Shown here piece after piece: positions 48,946 through 58,912 of a DNA stretch of 64,000 nucleotides. The DNA comes from Aurantiochytrium sp. KH105. Lineage: Eukaryota > Sar > Bigyra > Thraustochytrida > Thraustochytriidae. The position numbers and the translations under genes are program-made. Location of the stretch: NCBI GenBank assembly GCA_003116975.1, contig BGKB01000167.1, forward strand, positions 62,001 through 126,000. The letters run 5' to 3'. Every line of letters begins with the position of its first letter. The stretch's first letter is position 1. The notes under the pieces are model-generated. The model was not told the DNA's origin and searched no databases. It saw nothing but the letters and a program-made list of their open reading frames with translations.

Positions 48946-49629
48946 TTAACGCAGTCGCCGGGCCTCGCGCTCCCACTCGAGGAGGGTCAGGACATCACCC
49001 TCGCGGACAGGGCCCTTGACGTTGCGGATAATGCTGCGTGGGTCATCGTCGAGGAACTCGACGCGGACCTGCGTCACGTTACCGGTGGCGCCGGTGCGGC
49101 TGAGCACGCGGGTAACGCGCGCCAGCATAACAGCCTGGGTGGCGGAGGTGGGGGCGTCAGCCTGTACATTTATTGTTCACATTACGTCACGTCAAAGTAA
49201 GAGCAGCAGATGATAAGTTAGTCCTCCTGTTCGAGAATCTTCAGCCAAAATTATGGGAACACCCGAATGATGGATGGATGGAATGAATGATGGCGAGATA
49301 GTGACAAGAGCTCATCACATAACTCCGCGCGTTTCTCTTGGCAAAGCAAAGAAGGCAATCCATTCCATCCAATCGTTCCTCCGCTCCTCCACCCTCGCTC
49401 CCTCGCGCTTGGTTGGGCGGTGGTTGTCGAGCTCTCTCTCGATGGTTGCCCGCTCGCTGGCCACACGTCCCCGTCTCCCTCCATCCCTTCATCGCTCGCG
49501 GCCACGAGGACGAAGGAGTCGCCGAGCCGGAGCGCGCGGTCCTCCGAAGAAACCCGCGGCGCCGGGCCGCGGTCTCCTCGCCGCGCTTCGCGCCCCGCGC
49601 CGCGCGGGTCGTGCGCGTCCACGTACCAT
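48946..49629 (-). CDS. RPS28: Cytosolic ribosomal protein S28 (eS28)
   Basis: Two exons: 49629-49627, which is only the ATG, and 49161-48946. The 465-bp intron starts GTACGT directly after the ATG and ends TGTACAG, with a CTAAC branch-point-like site. Splicing gives 72 aa: [21 protein letters not shown], then [36 protein letters not shown] and an EREARRLR terminus, nearly identical to human RPS28 (69 aa). It is a small-subunit protein near the mRNA exit channel. Exon 2 also has an internal ATG (49128), but starting there would drop the conserved N-terminal arm. Upstream lies a 21-bp tandem repeat and the divergent BiP gene. Confidence 0.9.
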
Positions 49630-49739
49630 GGTCTCGAGCGAGTGGTTGCCTGCGTATGAAGCGACTCTGCCCTGCTCGCTCTGCTTGGCCGCTTGCTTGC
49701 TTGGCGCTCTCGCTCGTGGCCTCTAGTCTGCGGCGCGCA

Positions 49740-49925
49740 TACTGCACTTGCGGCGCGCCATTCTGCACTTGCGCGCGGCGCCGGGGGCCCTTGCCGCCGC
49801 GGCTATAGCCCACTTGCGCCGCCGCCGCGGGGCCTGCCGCACTTGCGCGCCGCCATTCCGCACTTGCGCGGGCCCATTCCGCACTTCCCGCCGCGCATAG
49901 CCCACTTGCGCCGCCGCCCGCCCCT
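49740..49925. repeat. 21-bp tandem repeat with CACTTG core
   Basis: CACTTG occurs at 49745, 49766, 49811, 49840, 49861 and 49903, with a variant (CACTTC) at 49882. Five of the six intervals are 21 bp or close to it (21, 45, 29, 21, 21, 21). The unit begins CGCACTTGCGCG and ends CCATTC. It lies 110 to 300 bp upstream of the RPS28 start codon. Confidence 0.8.
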
Positions 49926-50543
49926 CTCGCGCCGCCCGCCACACGATCTTCCTCCACTGCGCGCGCCCCTCCCGCGCTGCCCCGCGCAACCCGCTCCCCC
50001 CTCGCTCCTGTCTCCTCCGCCTCCACTACCACCGCACCACTGACTCTCCCGCCCCTATTACTCCGCCTTTCCTGCCCCCAGTGGTGCCCGTCGCGAAACC
50101 CTAGTTTGCTCGCCCTTCCCGCGGCGGCGAAACTGGCCTCTCTTCCAGGATATCACGGCCCTCCTCTGCGCTCGCTGGCGCGCGAGCGAGCGAGCTGCCA
50201 GCCTGTAAGGCAAGGGCCGTGATTACCGGACCCGATGGCACGCCAATAGTATACTATGCGCGCGCCGCGCGTGGCGCGTCCATTCACGGACGCAGAGAAA
50301 AGGAGGTACTTGGCAGGAACTCATTTTTCATTTTTCATTTTTATTTTTATTGTCTGTTTTTTTCCAGGGAAAGAGAGAAAGGAGAGCGAGCTCACTCGGA
50401 GCTCCAACCGTCTGTCTGTCTGCTTGCTGTCTGTGTCTGCTCTGCGAGGGAGGGAGAGAGGGACTGGCCGGAGACAGCGCGGCGATGACCTGGCACCTCT
50501 GCTACTACCTGGCTCATCGCGCGAGGCCGTCCGCGGCCGCTTG

Positions 50544-50573
<30 letters not shown>
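50544..50573. repeat. (CTG)n tract
   Basis: Ten CTG units upstream of BiP. Confidence 0.9.
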
Positions 50574-50575
<2 letters not shown>

Positions 50576-51340
50576 GCGGCGAGCTGGCCATGGTGGCTGC
50601 TGGCTGGCCGCCCCGGCGGGGTCGCCGCCTTCGAAGTTGGAGTTGAAGGTGAAGTCGAAGAGGCGAGGGTTTTGAAAATCGGTTTGAATCCGAGCGCAGA
50701 GAAGGGAAAAGCACAAGCAAGAACTCAAGCGAGAACCCGGCGCGGGATCGAGCACGAGCTCGCGCCGCGACGCAGCTTCTTCGCGTCGCGTCGCATTGCA
50801 TCGCATCCATCGCGTCGCATCGCATCCATCGCTTGGCTTCGCTCGACCGGCACGTCAGCCGGCCGGTCGTACGCGCGTCCGCGCCCGCCCCATCTATCTG
50901 CCGTCACAGGCTGGCAGGAGGCAGGGAGGCAGGGAGGCAGGGAGGATTCTGGAAAGAAGCGAAGGCTCTCGAAAAGAGAGGGGACGGAGCCCAGGCTGGC
51001 ACCGGCCCTGCACAGGCTGGCACCTGCCGGCTTTCCAGGTTGTCTCGGAAGGGAGCCGAGAGAGAGGCAGAGGCAGGCAGAGGCAGGCAGGCAGGGAGGC
51101 AGTCCCCCGACCCCGAGGCGCCAGACCCGAATCACGCGGAGGCAGTCGCCGCCACCAACGTCCGGTCGCCCGACCGACCAACCGCCCGCGCACGCTCGCT
51201 CGCAAGACACGCTTGTACGCACGCACGCGCACCCGCTCGCCCGCTCGCACGCGCACGCACGCTCGCACGCAGCGGCGGCTGCTCGGCATTGTATCCTGCC
51301 AGGGCCGGTCAACGGCCGAGGGAAAGAAGGACAAGGAAAG

Positions 51341-53332
51341 ATGGGCCGCTTCGCGAAGTCGCTCGTGCTGCTGACGGCCGTGCTGGCCGTGATCGGAGGC
51401 GTCCGCGCCGAAGAGGACAAGTCCGAGGCCAAGACCGTGGTCGGCATCGATCTGGGCACCAGCACATCGTGTGTCGGTGTCTTTCACAAGGGACGTGTTG
51501 AGATCCTCGCCAACGACCAGGGTAACCGCATCACCCCCTCGTACGTGAGCTGGACCGAGTCCGGCGAGCGCCTCGTCGGTGACTCGGCCAAGAACCTGGC
51601 GTCGCTCAGGCCCGAGGCCACCGTCTACGATGTCAAGCGCCTCATCGGTCGTGACTACAACTCCAAGGAAGTCCAGGCCGACAAGAAGCTCGTCCCCTAC
51701 AACATCATCAACAAGGGCGGCAAGCCCTTTGTTGAAGTCGAAATCAACGGTGAGAAGAAGGAGTTTGCCCCCGAGGAGATCTCCGCCATGGTTCTCCAGA
51801 AGATGAAGGGCATCGCCGAGGGCTTCCTCAGTGAGGAGGTCAACCACGCCGTCGTCACCGTTCCTGCCTACTTTAACGATGCCCAGCGCCAGGCCACCAA
51901 GGACGCCGGCATCATCGCCGGCCTCAAGGTCGAGCGCATCATCAACGAGCCCACCGCCGCCGCCATTGCCTACGGCCTCGACAAGCAGGACGAGGGCGAG
52001 AAGACCATTCTCGTCTTTGACCTCGGTGGCGGTACCTTTGATGTCACCCTTCTCTCCATCGATGCCGGCGTCTTTGAGGTCCAGGCCACCAACGGTGACA
52101 CCCATCTCGGTGGTGAGGACTTTGATCAGCGCATCATGAAGTACTTTATCAAGCGCTTCAAGAAGCAGCACGACATCGACATTACCAAGGACAAGCGCGC
52201 GCTCCAGAAGCTCCGCCGCGAGGTCGAGCGCGTCAAGCGCTCGCTGTCCACGCAGCACCAGGCTCGCCTCGAGATCGAGGCCCTCGCCGAGGGCATTGAC
52301 TTCTCCGAGACCCTCACCCGCGCTCGCTTCGAGGAGCTCAACCTCGATCTCTTCAAGAAGACCCTCGTCCCCGTCGGCAAGGTTCTCCAGGACGCCGGCG
52401 TCAAGAAGAATGAAGTCGATGAGGTCGTTCTCGTCGGTGGCTCCACCCGCATTCCCCGCGTCCAGCAGCTGCTCAAGGACTTCTTCAACGGCAAGGAGCC
52501 CTCCAAGGGTATTAACCCGGACGAGGCCGTCGCCTATGGTGCCGCTGTCCAGGGTGGCATCCTCGGTGGCAAGGACACCAGCTCGGAGATTCTTCTGCTC
52601 GATGTTGCCCCGCTCTCGCTCGGTATTGAGACCGTTGGTGGTGTCATGACCAAGCTCATCAACCGCAACTCGGTCATCCCCGCCCGCAAGTCTCAGGTCT
52701 TCTCCACCTACACTGACAACCAGCCGGCCGTCAGTATCCAGGTCTTTGAGGGTGAGCGCGCCATGACCAAGGACAACCACCCTCTTGGCAAGTTTGAGCT
52801 TTCTGGCATCCCCCCTGCCCCTCGCGGTGTCCCTCAGATTGAGGTCACCTTTGCCGTCGATGCCAACTCCATCCTCAACGTTCAGGCCGAGGAGAAGGGT
52901 ACCGGCAAGAAGGAGCAGATTGTTATCACTGCCGAGAAGGGTCGCCTCAGCGAGGAGGAGATCGAGCGCATGGTCCAGGAGGCCGAGGAGAACGCCGAGG
53001 CTGACAAGATCCTCAAGGAGCGCATCGACCTCAAGAACAGCTTTGAGGGCCTTTTGTACTCTACCAAGGCCAGCCTTAACGACGAAGACAAGGGTGTGCG
53101 CGACAAGCTTTCCGAGGATCAGGTCGAGGAGCTCGAGACTGCCATCTCGGAGAACATCGACTGGCTCGACGAGAATCAGGAGGCCGATCTCGACGAGCTC
53201 AAGGAGAAGAAGGAGGAGTTCGAGCAGCTCGTCCAGCCTATCATGGCATCCATCTACCAGCAGGCCGGCGGTGACGCTGGTGGCGATGATGACTTTGATG
53301 ACGACGACTTTGATGACCACGATGAGCTCTAA
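51341..53332 (+). CDS. HSPA5: ER-lumenal Hsp70 chaperone BiP
   Basis: 663 aa from an ATG with A at -3; this start gives a signal peptide ([20 protein letters not shown]) right before the Hsp70 body. The nucleotide-binding domain has [44 protein letters not shown] and [12 protein letters not shown]; then the interdomain linker ([20 protein letters not shown]) and the substrate-binding domain. The C-terminus is acidic and ends HDEL, the ER retrieval signal. BiP folds secretory proteins, gates the translocon and regulates UPR sensors. The phosphate loop reads GTST where most Hsp70s have GTTY or GTTN, keeping the first Thr. Strong C-ending codon bias indicates high expression. Confidence 0.98.
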   Translation: MGRFAKSLVLLTAVLAVIGGVRAEEDKSEAKTVVGIDLGTSTSCVGVFHKGRVEILANDQGNRITPSYVSWTESGERLVGDSAKNLASLRPEATVYDVKRLIGRDYNSKEVQADKKLVPYNIINKGGKPFVEVEINGEKKEFAPEEISAMVLQKMKGIAEGFLSEEVNHAVVTVPAYFNDAQRQATKDAGIIAGLKVERIINEPTAAAIAYGLDKQDEGEKTILVFDLGGGTFDVTLLSIDAGVFEVQATNGDTHLGGEDFDQRIMKYFIKRFKKQHDIDITKDKRALQKLRREVERVKRSLSTQHQARLEIEALAEGIDFSETLTRARFEELNLDLFKKTLVPVGKVLQDAGVKKNEVDEVVLVGGSTRIPRVQQLLKDFFNGKEPSKGINPDEAVAYGAAVQGGILGGKDTSSEILLLDVAPLSLGIETVGGVMTKLINRNSVIPARKSQVFSTYTDNQPAVSIQVFEGERAMTKDNHPLGKFELSGIPPAPRGVPQIEVTFAVDANSILNVQAEEKGTGKKEQIVITAEKGRLSEEEIERMVQEAEENAEADKILKERIDLKNSFEGLLYSTKASLNDEDKGVRDKLSEDQVEELETAISENIDWLDENQEADLDELKEKKEEFEQLVQPIMASIYQQAGGDAGGDDDFDDDDFDDHDEL

Positions 53333-53818
53333 GTGAGAGCTTTTCCAAGCGTCTCAAATTGTGTCTTTTTACTCCTTTTATCTTCTTCTTCTTCTTATTT
53401 GTCTCCCTTCATCATCGTCTTCAACGCTTCCTCGATCACTCATTCGCTCGTTCGTTTGTCGCAGGCGTGTCTAGAGATGATATGAGACTGTACGTGAAGG
53501 AGAAAGCCAGGTGGAACCAATCTTTCACCGCCACCATCAACAACAGCCAAAAAAAAATTACCAAGAAAATTATAAAATTGGGATCGAGCGAGGACGATCT
53601 TCAATTGTCAAAAGAGAACCGGGATTGATGTGATGACATGACATGACATGGGCCGTGCTCCTTTGTGGCGTTCCCCCAACGTAGTTCTTTTCCGTCGTAT
53701 CCATCTATCTATCCATCGATCACCTCTTTTGTCTCTTCGCCAATTTTATGGCGTATATAGCAAGAGTTCTCTCATGTTCACATACAGAACCCCAAACAAA
53801 GAAAATAACAACACATTT
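53333..53818. other. Convergent 3' region (BiP / APP1-like)
   Basis: 486 bp between stops, AT-rich, with an (ATGAC)n short run near 53630-53650 and TCTATCTATCC near 53703. No gene seen. Confidence 0.6.
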
Positions 53819-56800
53819 TCATAAACTGAATGGTTTGGTCAATACGGGAAGCGTCGACTTGACAGCCTCGAGGGCTCCAGCGGCGAGCGTTTGCCCTTGT
53901 TGGCCCTCTTCTTCCTCTCCCATGTCTTCAATATCGCCGTCGTCGTCTCCGCAGTGGCCGCTGCCCACGTCCGGGGTCCCGATCCATGAAAAGGCCGTGT
54001 GCCCCGGAGGAATTTGTACAAGAGTTCCACTTGAATCGACACCAACGCAGCTTCCTTGCGTCGCGCTTTGGATCTCTTGATTCGCTGCGAGACCTTCGTC
54101 ATCAACATCCCTGCTCAAACATTCCTCTTCCGCCTTCTTGCCCTCAATCAGAGGACCGCTGTCGCTCTCTGACGCTTGATTGAGATTGCTCTCGTCATCT
54201 GGTGAAGCTGACACGGTCGGGATATCCTCCCTTTCCGCCACGCCCTCCTCATCATCAGCAGCATCCGCATCCTCGTCCTCGTTCTTGTCCTTCTCAGCAG
54301 CGATGACGGCGGCATCAGCTGCAGTGGCAGCTGCGTCGGTGTGATTGCCATCGTCGCTGTCTTCCGCAATCGCCTCGGATCCTTCATCATCGCCGTCGAC
54401 GTCGTCTCCTTCAAAGTCGCCAAAGGTTGCCTCCACGGTGCCACCAAGCCAAGAGAACTCCGTATGACCCGGAGGAATTCCAACCGTAGCATGGGGCACA
54501 TTCTGCCATGACGAGTCTGAGCTCGCGCGCACGTGCGTTTCACCGCCCTTGGACGCTCCGTCGGCACCATCCTCAGACTCTGGCGAGTCTGTCTTGGGAT
54601 AGTGAATGATGTTGGTGATAAAGGACAAAATGCTAGACTTGAACGAGCCCGACGAGCCCGCAGCGTTTCGATCGCCTCCTGACATGCTACCTCCTTCAGG
54701 CGAAAGAAGACTACCCGCAGATCTTTGCAACAACGAACCAGCGGACGAGGTATCCCGCAGGCTCGGCCGATTCACAAGATAGGCCATGAGCGAGGTGCCA
54801 TTGGAAATGGCTACTGCATACACACTGTCCTCTTCGCGGAAGGCGACCACAACGCCCGGTCCAAAGGGCGTGATCACCTGAGTGCCAACTGGAATGGCCG
54901 GTCCGGCGTGCGGGGACCCGCCGCCGAGCAGGAGTCGCGGCACGTGAATGTAGGCTCGTCCGTATGGGAGCGCAATCACAAAGAAACCATCTGGACGCAC
55001 CTCCAGTACCTCGCCTGTACCCAAGCCATTCGTGTCCACAGTGTCGCCAACACGAATCCCATACGCCTCATCAAGCGCACTAAGGTAGGTATCTGACGAG
55101 GTACCCGATGTTGCCGTCACCAAAGAGCACAACGACACCAGACTGTCGGAACTCGGAAGTGTAGTTGTTGCAGTAGGGGCATTGCTCGAAAGCACCGAGG
55201 CTGCCAGGCCTTGCGAAAAACCGCCACGCTGCATGACGGAAAAAGGAAGCTTGAGCAGCTCCCAGTTTTTGGAAATCAATTCACGAGCCTTTTGCAGGGG
55301 GCTCTGATCCAGTTGTAAAAGACTTGCCGCGCTCATGGCGTCGCGCGTAGAGGCCTCCTCGTCCAAAGTCACGCACTCTATGGGAATGTACGCGCGAGAT
55401 GCCCACAACAAACGGAGCTCCAGCATACCCGAGTCGCGCACCTTGAGAACAAGACCTTGGCCATAGGGTGTGCTTACCACAGACCCATGCTCAATATCTC
55501 GCTTGGAGGGCGATGCCGCCTTGTTGGTGATGCTGCTACCTGCGTCCGACTTGTTGTCGGCGCTTGGCTCTCCACCTCGCGTAAAGAGAGTTTTCATCAG
55601 ACCATACAGACGTCTTGGGTACGAGCCTTCGTTCACCATGGCGCGTGCACGTTCTTCAAAAAGCTTGGCGTTCCACATGAGGAGCGAATCCTCACTAAAA
55701 TACGCAAGGGCATTCATGGAAGGGATTGCAGTCACATAAATGCTGTCGCTTTCCCTAAAATACAGCACCACTGTGTCGCCAAAAGGGGTCTTGACTCGTG
55801 TTCCGAGTTCCAAAATCACCTCCGATTCGTTCTCCTTATCGATCGTGTCCGTGGGGGCAGGAGTGGCAGGGGTGGAAGGAGAAATCGGTCTGGCCGTTGC
55901 ATCGACTGCGTGCTCAAAGGCGCCGCAAGCGTTTTCGTCCGACGAATCAATGCTCAAGGTGCGACCAGAGAACTTCTTTGAGACAGTTGCGTCGTCATCA
56001 GCGGCAACAGCAGCATCAGCAGCAGCATTGACAAGGTCTTCTGAAGCCTCGTTGCGCACACTTTCGAGCTCCGGGCTTGCAACGCTGTCTTCGTCAGCGT
56101 CATTAGCATCAATATGCTCAATCGATTGTTCGAGAAGATTCGATGATGCAGACGCACGTCGATCGCTTGTGTCGGACCGCTTCGACTCCCGCGCGTGCCA
56201 TCTGTCGTCCTCGTCAATGAGCACGCCGTCTTCTTCACATCCTCCCACCCTTTGAAAGTCTTCTTGCTCGGCAAACGTATCGGTTTCGCCAGCACTGCTG
56301 TCTGGAGAACCCAAGTTGCGCGGCGTCGCGAGCGGCGTGGGTCCCTGCAATACTCTTTGCACGGGAATTGCTTCGTCGAGCAGCGCTGGTTCCGACTTTG
56401 GCTTTTCGGTAGAGATCGGGCGCGTTCCCGAGGCAGCCGAGGAAGGTCGCGATGGAGTCCTTTTCACAGAAAGCAGAGTCGCGTCCGATTGCGTGTCAAA
56501 GATGCTAGGCCGCCGTGGCGTACGCGTCTCGGTGCTCGAGCGTTTGCGCAGACTCACCGCCCTATCCTTCTTGCCCGGATAAAACATGACCGGCATGAGG
56601 AAGGAGGAAAACGGATCAAGATGACGCGGCTTGTCCACCTTGTAGAGTGAAGCCGTAAAGGCCTCACGGACAGTCCTGTCGTTGGGTAGCTGAAGGTCTT
56701 CAGGGCGGGAGATGGATGATGATGAGCGCGATGAGCGACCACGCGTGAGCGAATCCGTGAGCTGCGAGAGATTCTCCGTTCGCGAACGCGGGCGAAAGAG

Positions 56801-58912
56801 ACGGCGCTGGACATCTCGAAGCGCCTTTTCATTACGGAAAATGCCATGCAATTGAGAGTACAAGCGAGGCGGTGACTGCGGCAGACCCCAGTCCAAAAGA
56901 ATCTCGTACACTCCAGTCGACGAATGGTACGAGGCAACATACCCCTTTCCAAACATGGTGTAGACGAGCGTGCCGAGCACGAATTCGGGAATACCGCGAA
57001 TAATCCCCGTTGTTGCAATCCCGACCCCCGCGAGAGCAGTATTCGCAGCTTCAAGATCGTCATTCAATTCAAGACGGCGGACATCGCGCTCATATGGATC
57101 AGACCAGGTGTATTTGATGCGCTCAAAGTCTTCGTGAGCGGCGATGGCGACGCGCCTCAGACCATGGTAGCGGATGAGCCCCTGTTGCGCGGCGTCGAGA
57201 GCTGCGCGAACGTACGTTCTGCAAAACACAATGCCGCTCTGATGCCAGCGCTGCTCCGAGACGCCTGCTTCGTACCCAAAGGTGAACTCGCGAGGCTGCA
57301 CTTCATGGATGTAGACACGCTCCACGACCTTGGTGCCAAACTCTTCCACCATGTACTCTGCAGCCTTGACGTCTGCCTGCCCATTGTCGCCGATGAAGAC
57401 GTGCGTGTACTCGGGGTAAATGGCGTAGTACTCTTGAAAGTTGCGGAGCTTTTTGCGTGCCATTGGCATAAAGGTACCCTGCATCATGAATGCCTGGCCA
57501 GACTCCAAGTCGCCAGGCAAAAGACTCGGCATGCAGTGCAGCGCTTGCGCTTTCATAAAGCCGCGAAATTTGCTGTACATGGTCGTTTCTGTAACGTCCT
57601 TGTAGACGTGCGGGCGCGCCGAAAGAAAGACAAGGTCACCGCTGCGCTTGGGTGGCCAGACGCCTGCATCCGCGAGCGTCCCGCGTGAACCAATGTTCAG
57701 CTCTCGGTACAGCGACGTCACTGCTGGGTAGAACACCTTGCGTTTGTAGGAAACATCGATGCCAGCAGGATACCTTCCGCCCGATGAGAATAGAGTGTCG
57801 TCCACATCGCTGAGGATTTTACGCCAGGCGCCGCGCTGCAAGCGTTTTCGCGCCAGCGAACTTCCCATAGCCATTTGCGCAGCCTGAATGGAAGCCTGCT
57901 TGCGAAAATGCTGCAAAATCTTTTCGCGCATTGTCGTGTCAACGACGTGATCAAAAACGAGCTTGTGCATACTCTCCGCAGACCCTTTGTTGTCCACGAG
58001 CTGCTTGAGCTCGCTCAGATCATCCCCGCGAACAGTGCTGAGGAGATTGAAAATCCACTCTTGGGCCTCCTTGGCGGTGTCGGGGTGTATTGAGAGCCGC
58101 AGGCCCTGAATCACATCGAGGACCACGGCGCGCGAGGCCAGATTGAGATCCGAGATGCGGCGGCGCGCCAGAATGTCGAGCAGTTCACTGCGACACCGGT
58201 TTTGCTTTGCAGTGGGCAGCGCGGTAGCGCCAACGGCAGAGTGATTCTTGAGCTTGTACGTAATGAGCTTCATTTCTGAGCGGGCAATGACGTAATTGAG
58301 CTCCTCGCGCGAGCAATTGTTGAAGACGCCCAGAATGGACCGCTCGATGCGCATAAATTTGGAAACGTTCCACATGGTGGCAAAAGTTGATGGCAACGTG
58401 TGATCGAGTTCGCCCATGTAGCCATTCATCATTTTCACCAGCTCGTCGGCGCTGCTGTTCTGGATGAGCTCATCAAAGGCAACCAGACTGGGCATCGTCC
58501 TCAAGCGATTACGATGATGGTTCTTGTCCAAGAAATGAGCGGTCATTGTGGCCACCACAACCACGAAGCCGCCGAGAAGGTGACCGACCATCGGTTCGCC
58601 CGAGATCCACGCAGACGCTAGGTACGGTGAGTCAGGGGCGAACATGAGCGTCGCGCTCAGTGTAAAAGAAATCAGCATCCAGAACTGATTTTCCAGGTGC
58701 TGCGACTGATGCCACATGGAGTCTGCGTTTAGAACGTATTTGAGCAACAGCCAACATACTGTCCCGCAAAGGGTGGCGTAGATGGGGCGCGCCATGAAGA
58801 CGGTTCCGACGTACGTCACAATGACCCCTGCCAGCACGCGCAGCGTCCAATACAGCACGGACGCCATGTCCTGCGCCGTTTGGACGCTGCTCTTGCGCCG
58901 CTGGTACTCCAT
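53819..58912 (-). CDS. Large membrane protein with APP1-type (DUF2183) phosphatase domain
   Basis: 1697 aa, single exon. Three to four membrane helices lie in residues 17-128 (VLAGVIVTYVGTVFMA, FWMLISFTLSATLMFA, LLGGFVVVVATMTAHF). Residues about 360-590 are the APP1/DUF2183 catalytic domain: DVDDTLFSSGG (the DxDxT HAD motif, near 366), VFLSARPHVYKD, and HVFIGDNGQADVKAAEYM. Yeast App1 is a Mg2+-dependent phosphatidate phosphatase giving diacylglycerol. The C-terminal half is disordered and acidic but holds four copies of an SH3-barrel-like unit ('G..V.TPFG.G.V...R..D') near residues 1037, 1141, 1288 and 1341, and two copies of IPPGHT.FSW.G near 1476 and 1631. Membrane anchoring plus repeats make it far larger than App1 (587 aa). 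Catalytic identity is inferred from motifs. Confidence 0.82.
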   Translation of the reverse strand: MEYQRRKSSVQTAQDMASVLYWTLRVLAGVIVTYVGTVFMARPIYATLCGTVCWLLLKYVLNADSMWHQSQHLENQFWMLISFTLSATLMFAPDSPYLASAWISGEPMVGHLLGGFVVVVATMTAHFLDKNHHRNRLRTMPSLVAFDELIQNSSADELVKMMNGYMGELDHTLPSTFATMWNVSKFMRIERSILGVFNNCSREELNYVIARSEMKLITYKLKNHSAVGATALPTAKQNRCRSELLDILARRRISDLNLASRAVVLDVIQGLRLSIHPDTAKEAQEWIFNLLSTVRGDDLSELKQLVDNKGSAESMHKLVFDHVVDTTMREKILQHFRKQASIQAAQMAMGSSLARKRLQRGAWRKILSDVDDTLFSSGGRYPAGIDVSYKRKVFYPAVTSLYRELNIGSRGTLADAGVWPPKRSGDLVFLSARPHVYKDVTETTMYSKFRGFMKAQALHCMPSLLPGDLESGQAFMMQGTFMPMARKKLRNFQEYYAIYPEYTHVFIGDNGQADVKAAEYMVEEFGTKVVERVYIHEVQPREFTFGYEAGVSEQRWHQSGIVFCRTYVRAALDAAQQGLIRYHGLRRVAIAAHEDFERIKYTWSDPYERDVRRLELNDDLEAANTALAGVGIATTGIIRGIPEFVLGTLVYTMFGKGYVASYHSSTGVYEILLDWGLPQSPPRLYSQLHGIFRNEKALRDVQRRLFRPRSRTENLSQLTDSLTRGRSSRSSSSISRPEDLQLPNDRTVREAFTASLYKVDKPRHLDPFSSFLMPVMFYPGKKDRAVSLRKRSSTETRTPRRPSIFDTQSDATLLSVKRTPSRPSSAASGTRPISTEKPKSEPALLDEAIPVQRVLQGPTPLATPRNLGSPDSSAGETDTFAEQEDFQRVGGCEEDGVLIDEDDRWHARESKRSDTSDRRASASSNLLEQSIEHIDANDADEDSVASPELESVRNEASEDLVNAAADAAVAADDDATVSKKFSGRTLSIDSSDENACGAFEHAVDATARPISPSTPATPAPTDTIDKENESEVILELGTRVKTPFGDTVVLYFRESDSIYVTAIPSMNALAYFSEDSLLMWNAKLFEERARAMVNEGSYPRRLYGLMKTLFTRGGEPSADNKSDAGSSITNKAASPSKRDIEHGSVVSTPYGQGLVLKVRDSGMLELRLLWASRAYIPIECVTLDEEASTRDAMSAASLLQLDQSPLQKARELISKNWELLKLPFSVMQRGGFSQGLAASVLSSNAPTATTTLPSSDSLVSLCSLVTATSGTSSDTYLSALDEAYGIRVGDTVDTNGLGTGEVLEVRPDGFFVIALPYGRAYIHVPRLLLGGGSPHAGPAIPVGTQVITPFGPGVVVAFREEDSVYAVAISNGTSLMAYLVNRPSLRDTSSAGSLLQRSAGSLLSPEGGSMSGGDRNAAGSSGSFKSSILSFITNIIHYPKTDSPESEDGADGASKGGETHVRASSDSSWQNVPHATVGIPPGHTEFSWLGGTVEATFGDFEGDDVDGDDEGSEAIAEDSDDGNHTDAAATAADAAVIAAEKDKNEDEDADAADDEEGVAEREDIPTVSASPDDESNLNQASESDSGPLIEGKKAEEECLSRDVDDEGLAANQEIQSATQGSCVGVDSSGTLVQIPPGHTAFSWIGTPDVGSGHCGDDDGDIEDMGEEEEGQQGQTLAAGALEAVKSTLPVLTKPFSL

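Larger units (their letters stand above)
49630..51340. promoter_or_regulatory. Divergent intergenic region (RPS28 / BiP)
   Basis: 1.7 kb with both promoters. Near RPS28 is a 21-bp tandem repeat (49740-49925). Near 50243 a CCAAT box abuts a perfect 12-bp palindrome, ATAGTATACTAT (50246-50257). A (CTG)n run sits at 50544-50573 and GCATCGCATCC repeats near 50795-50830. CACGTCA at 50851-50857 (TGACGTG on the other strand) resembles a bZIP/UPRE core 484 bp before the BiP ATG. The BiP frame is open upstream to 50543 but without features. Confidence 0.55.

Noticed and set aside
49241-50032. 263-codon minus-strand frame over the RPS28 leader and 21-bp repeat
   Set aside because: Open because the repeat unit is a multiple of three; it conflicts with the RPS28 intron and first exon.
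50543-51340. In-frame upstream extension of BiP
   Set aside because: Begins in a CTG repeat, has no conserved sequence, and would bury the signal peptide.
50894-53320. 808-codon minus-strand frame opposite BiP
   Set aside because: Antisense shadow of the BiP coding sequence with the same codon-bias cause; no domain is visible.
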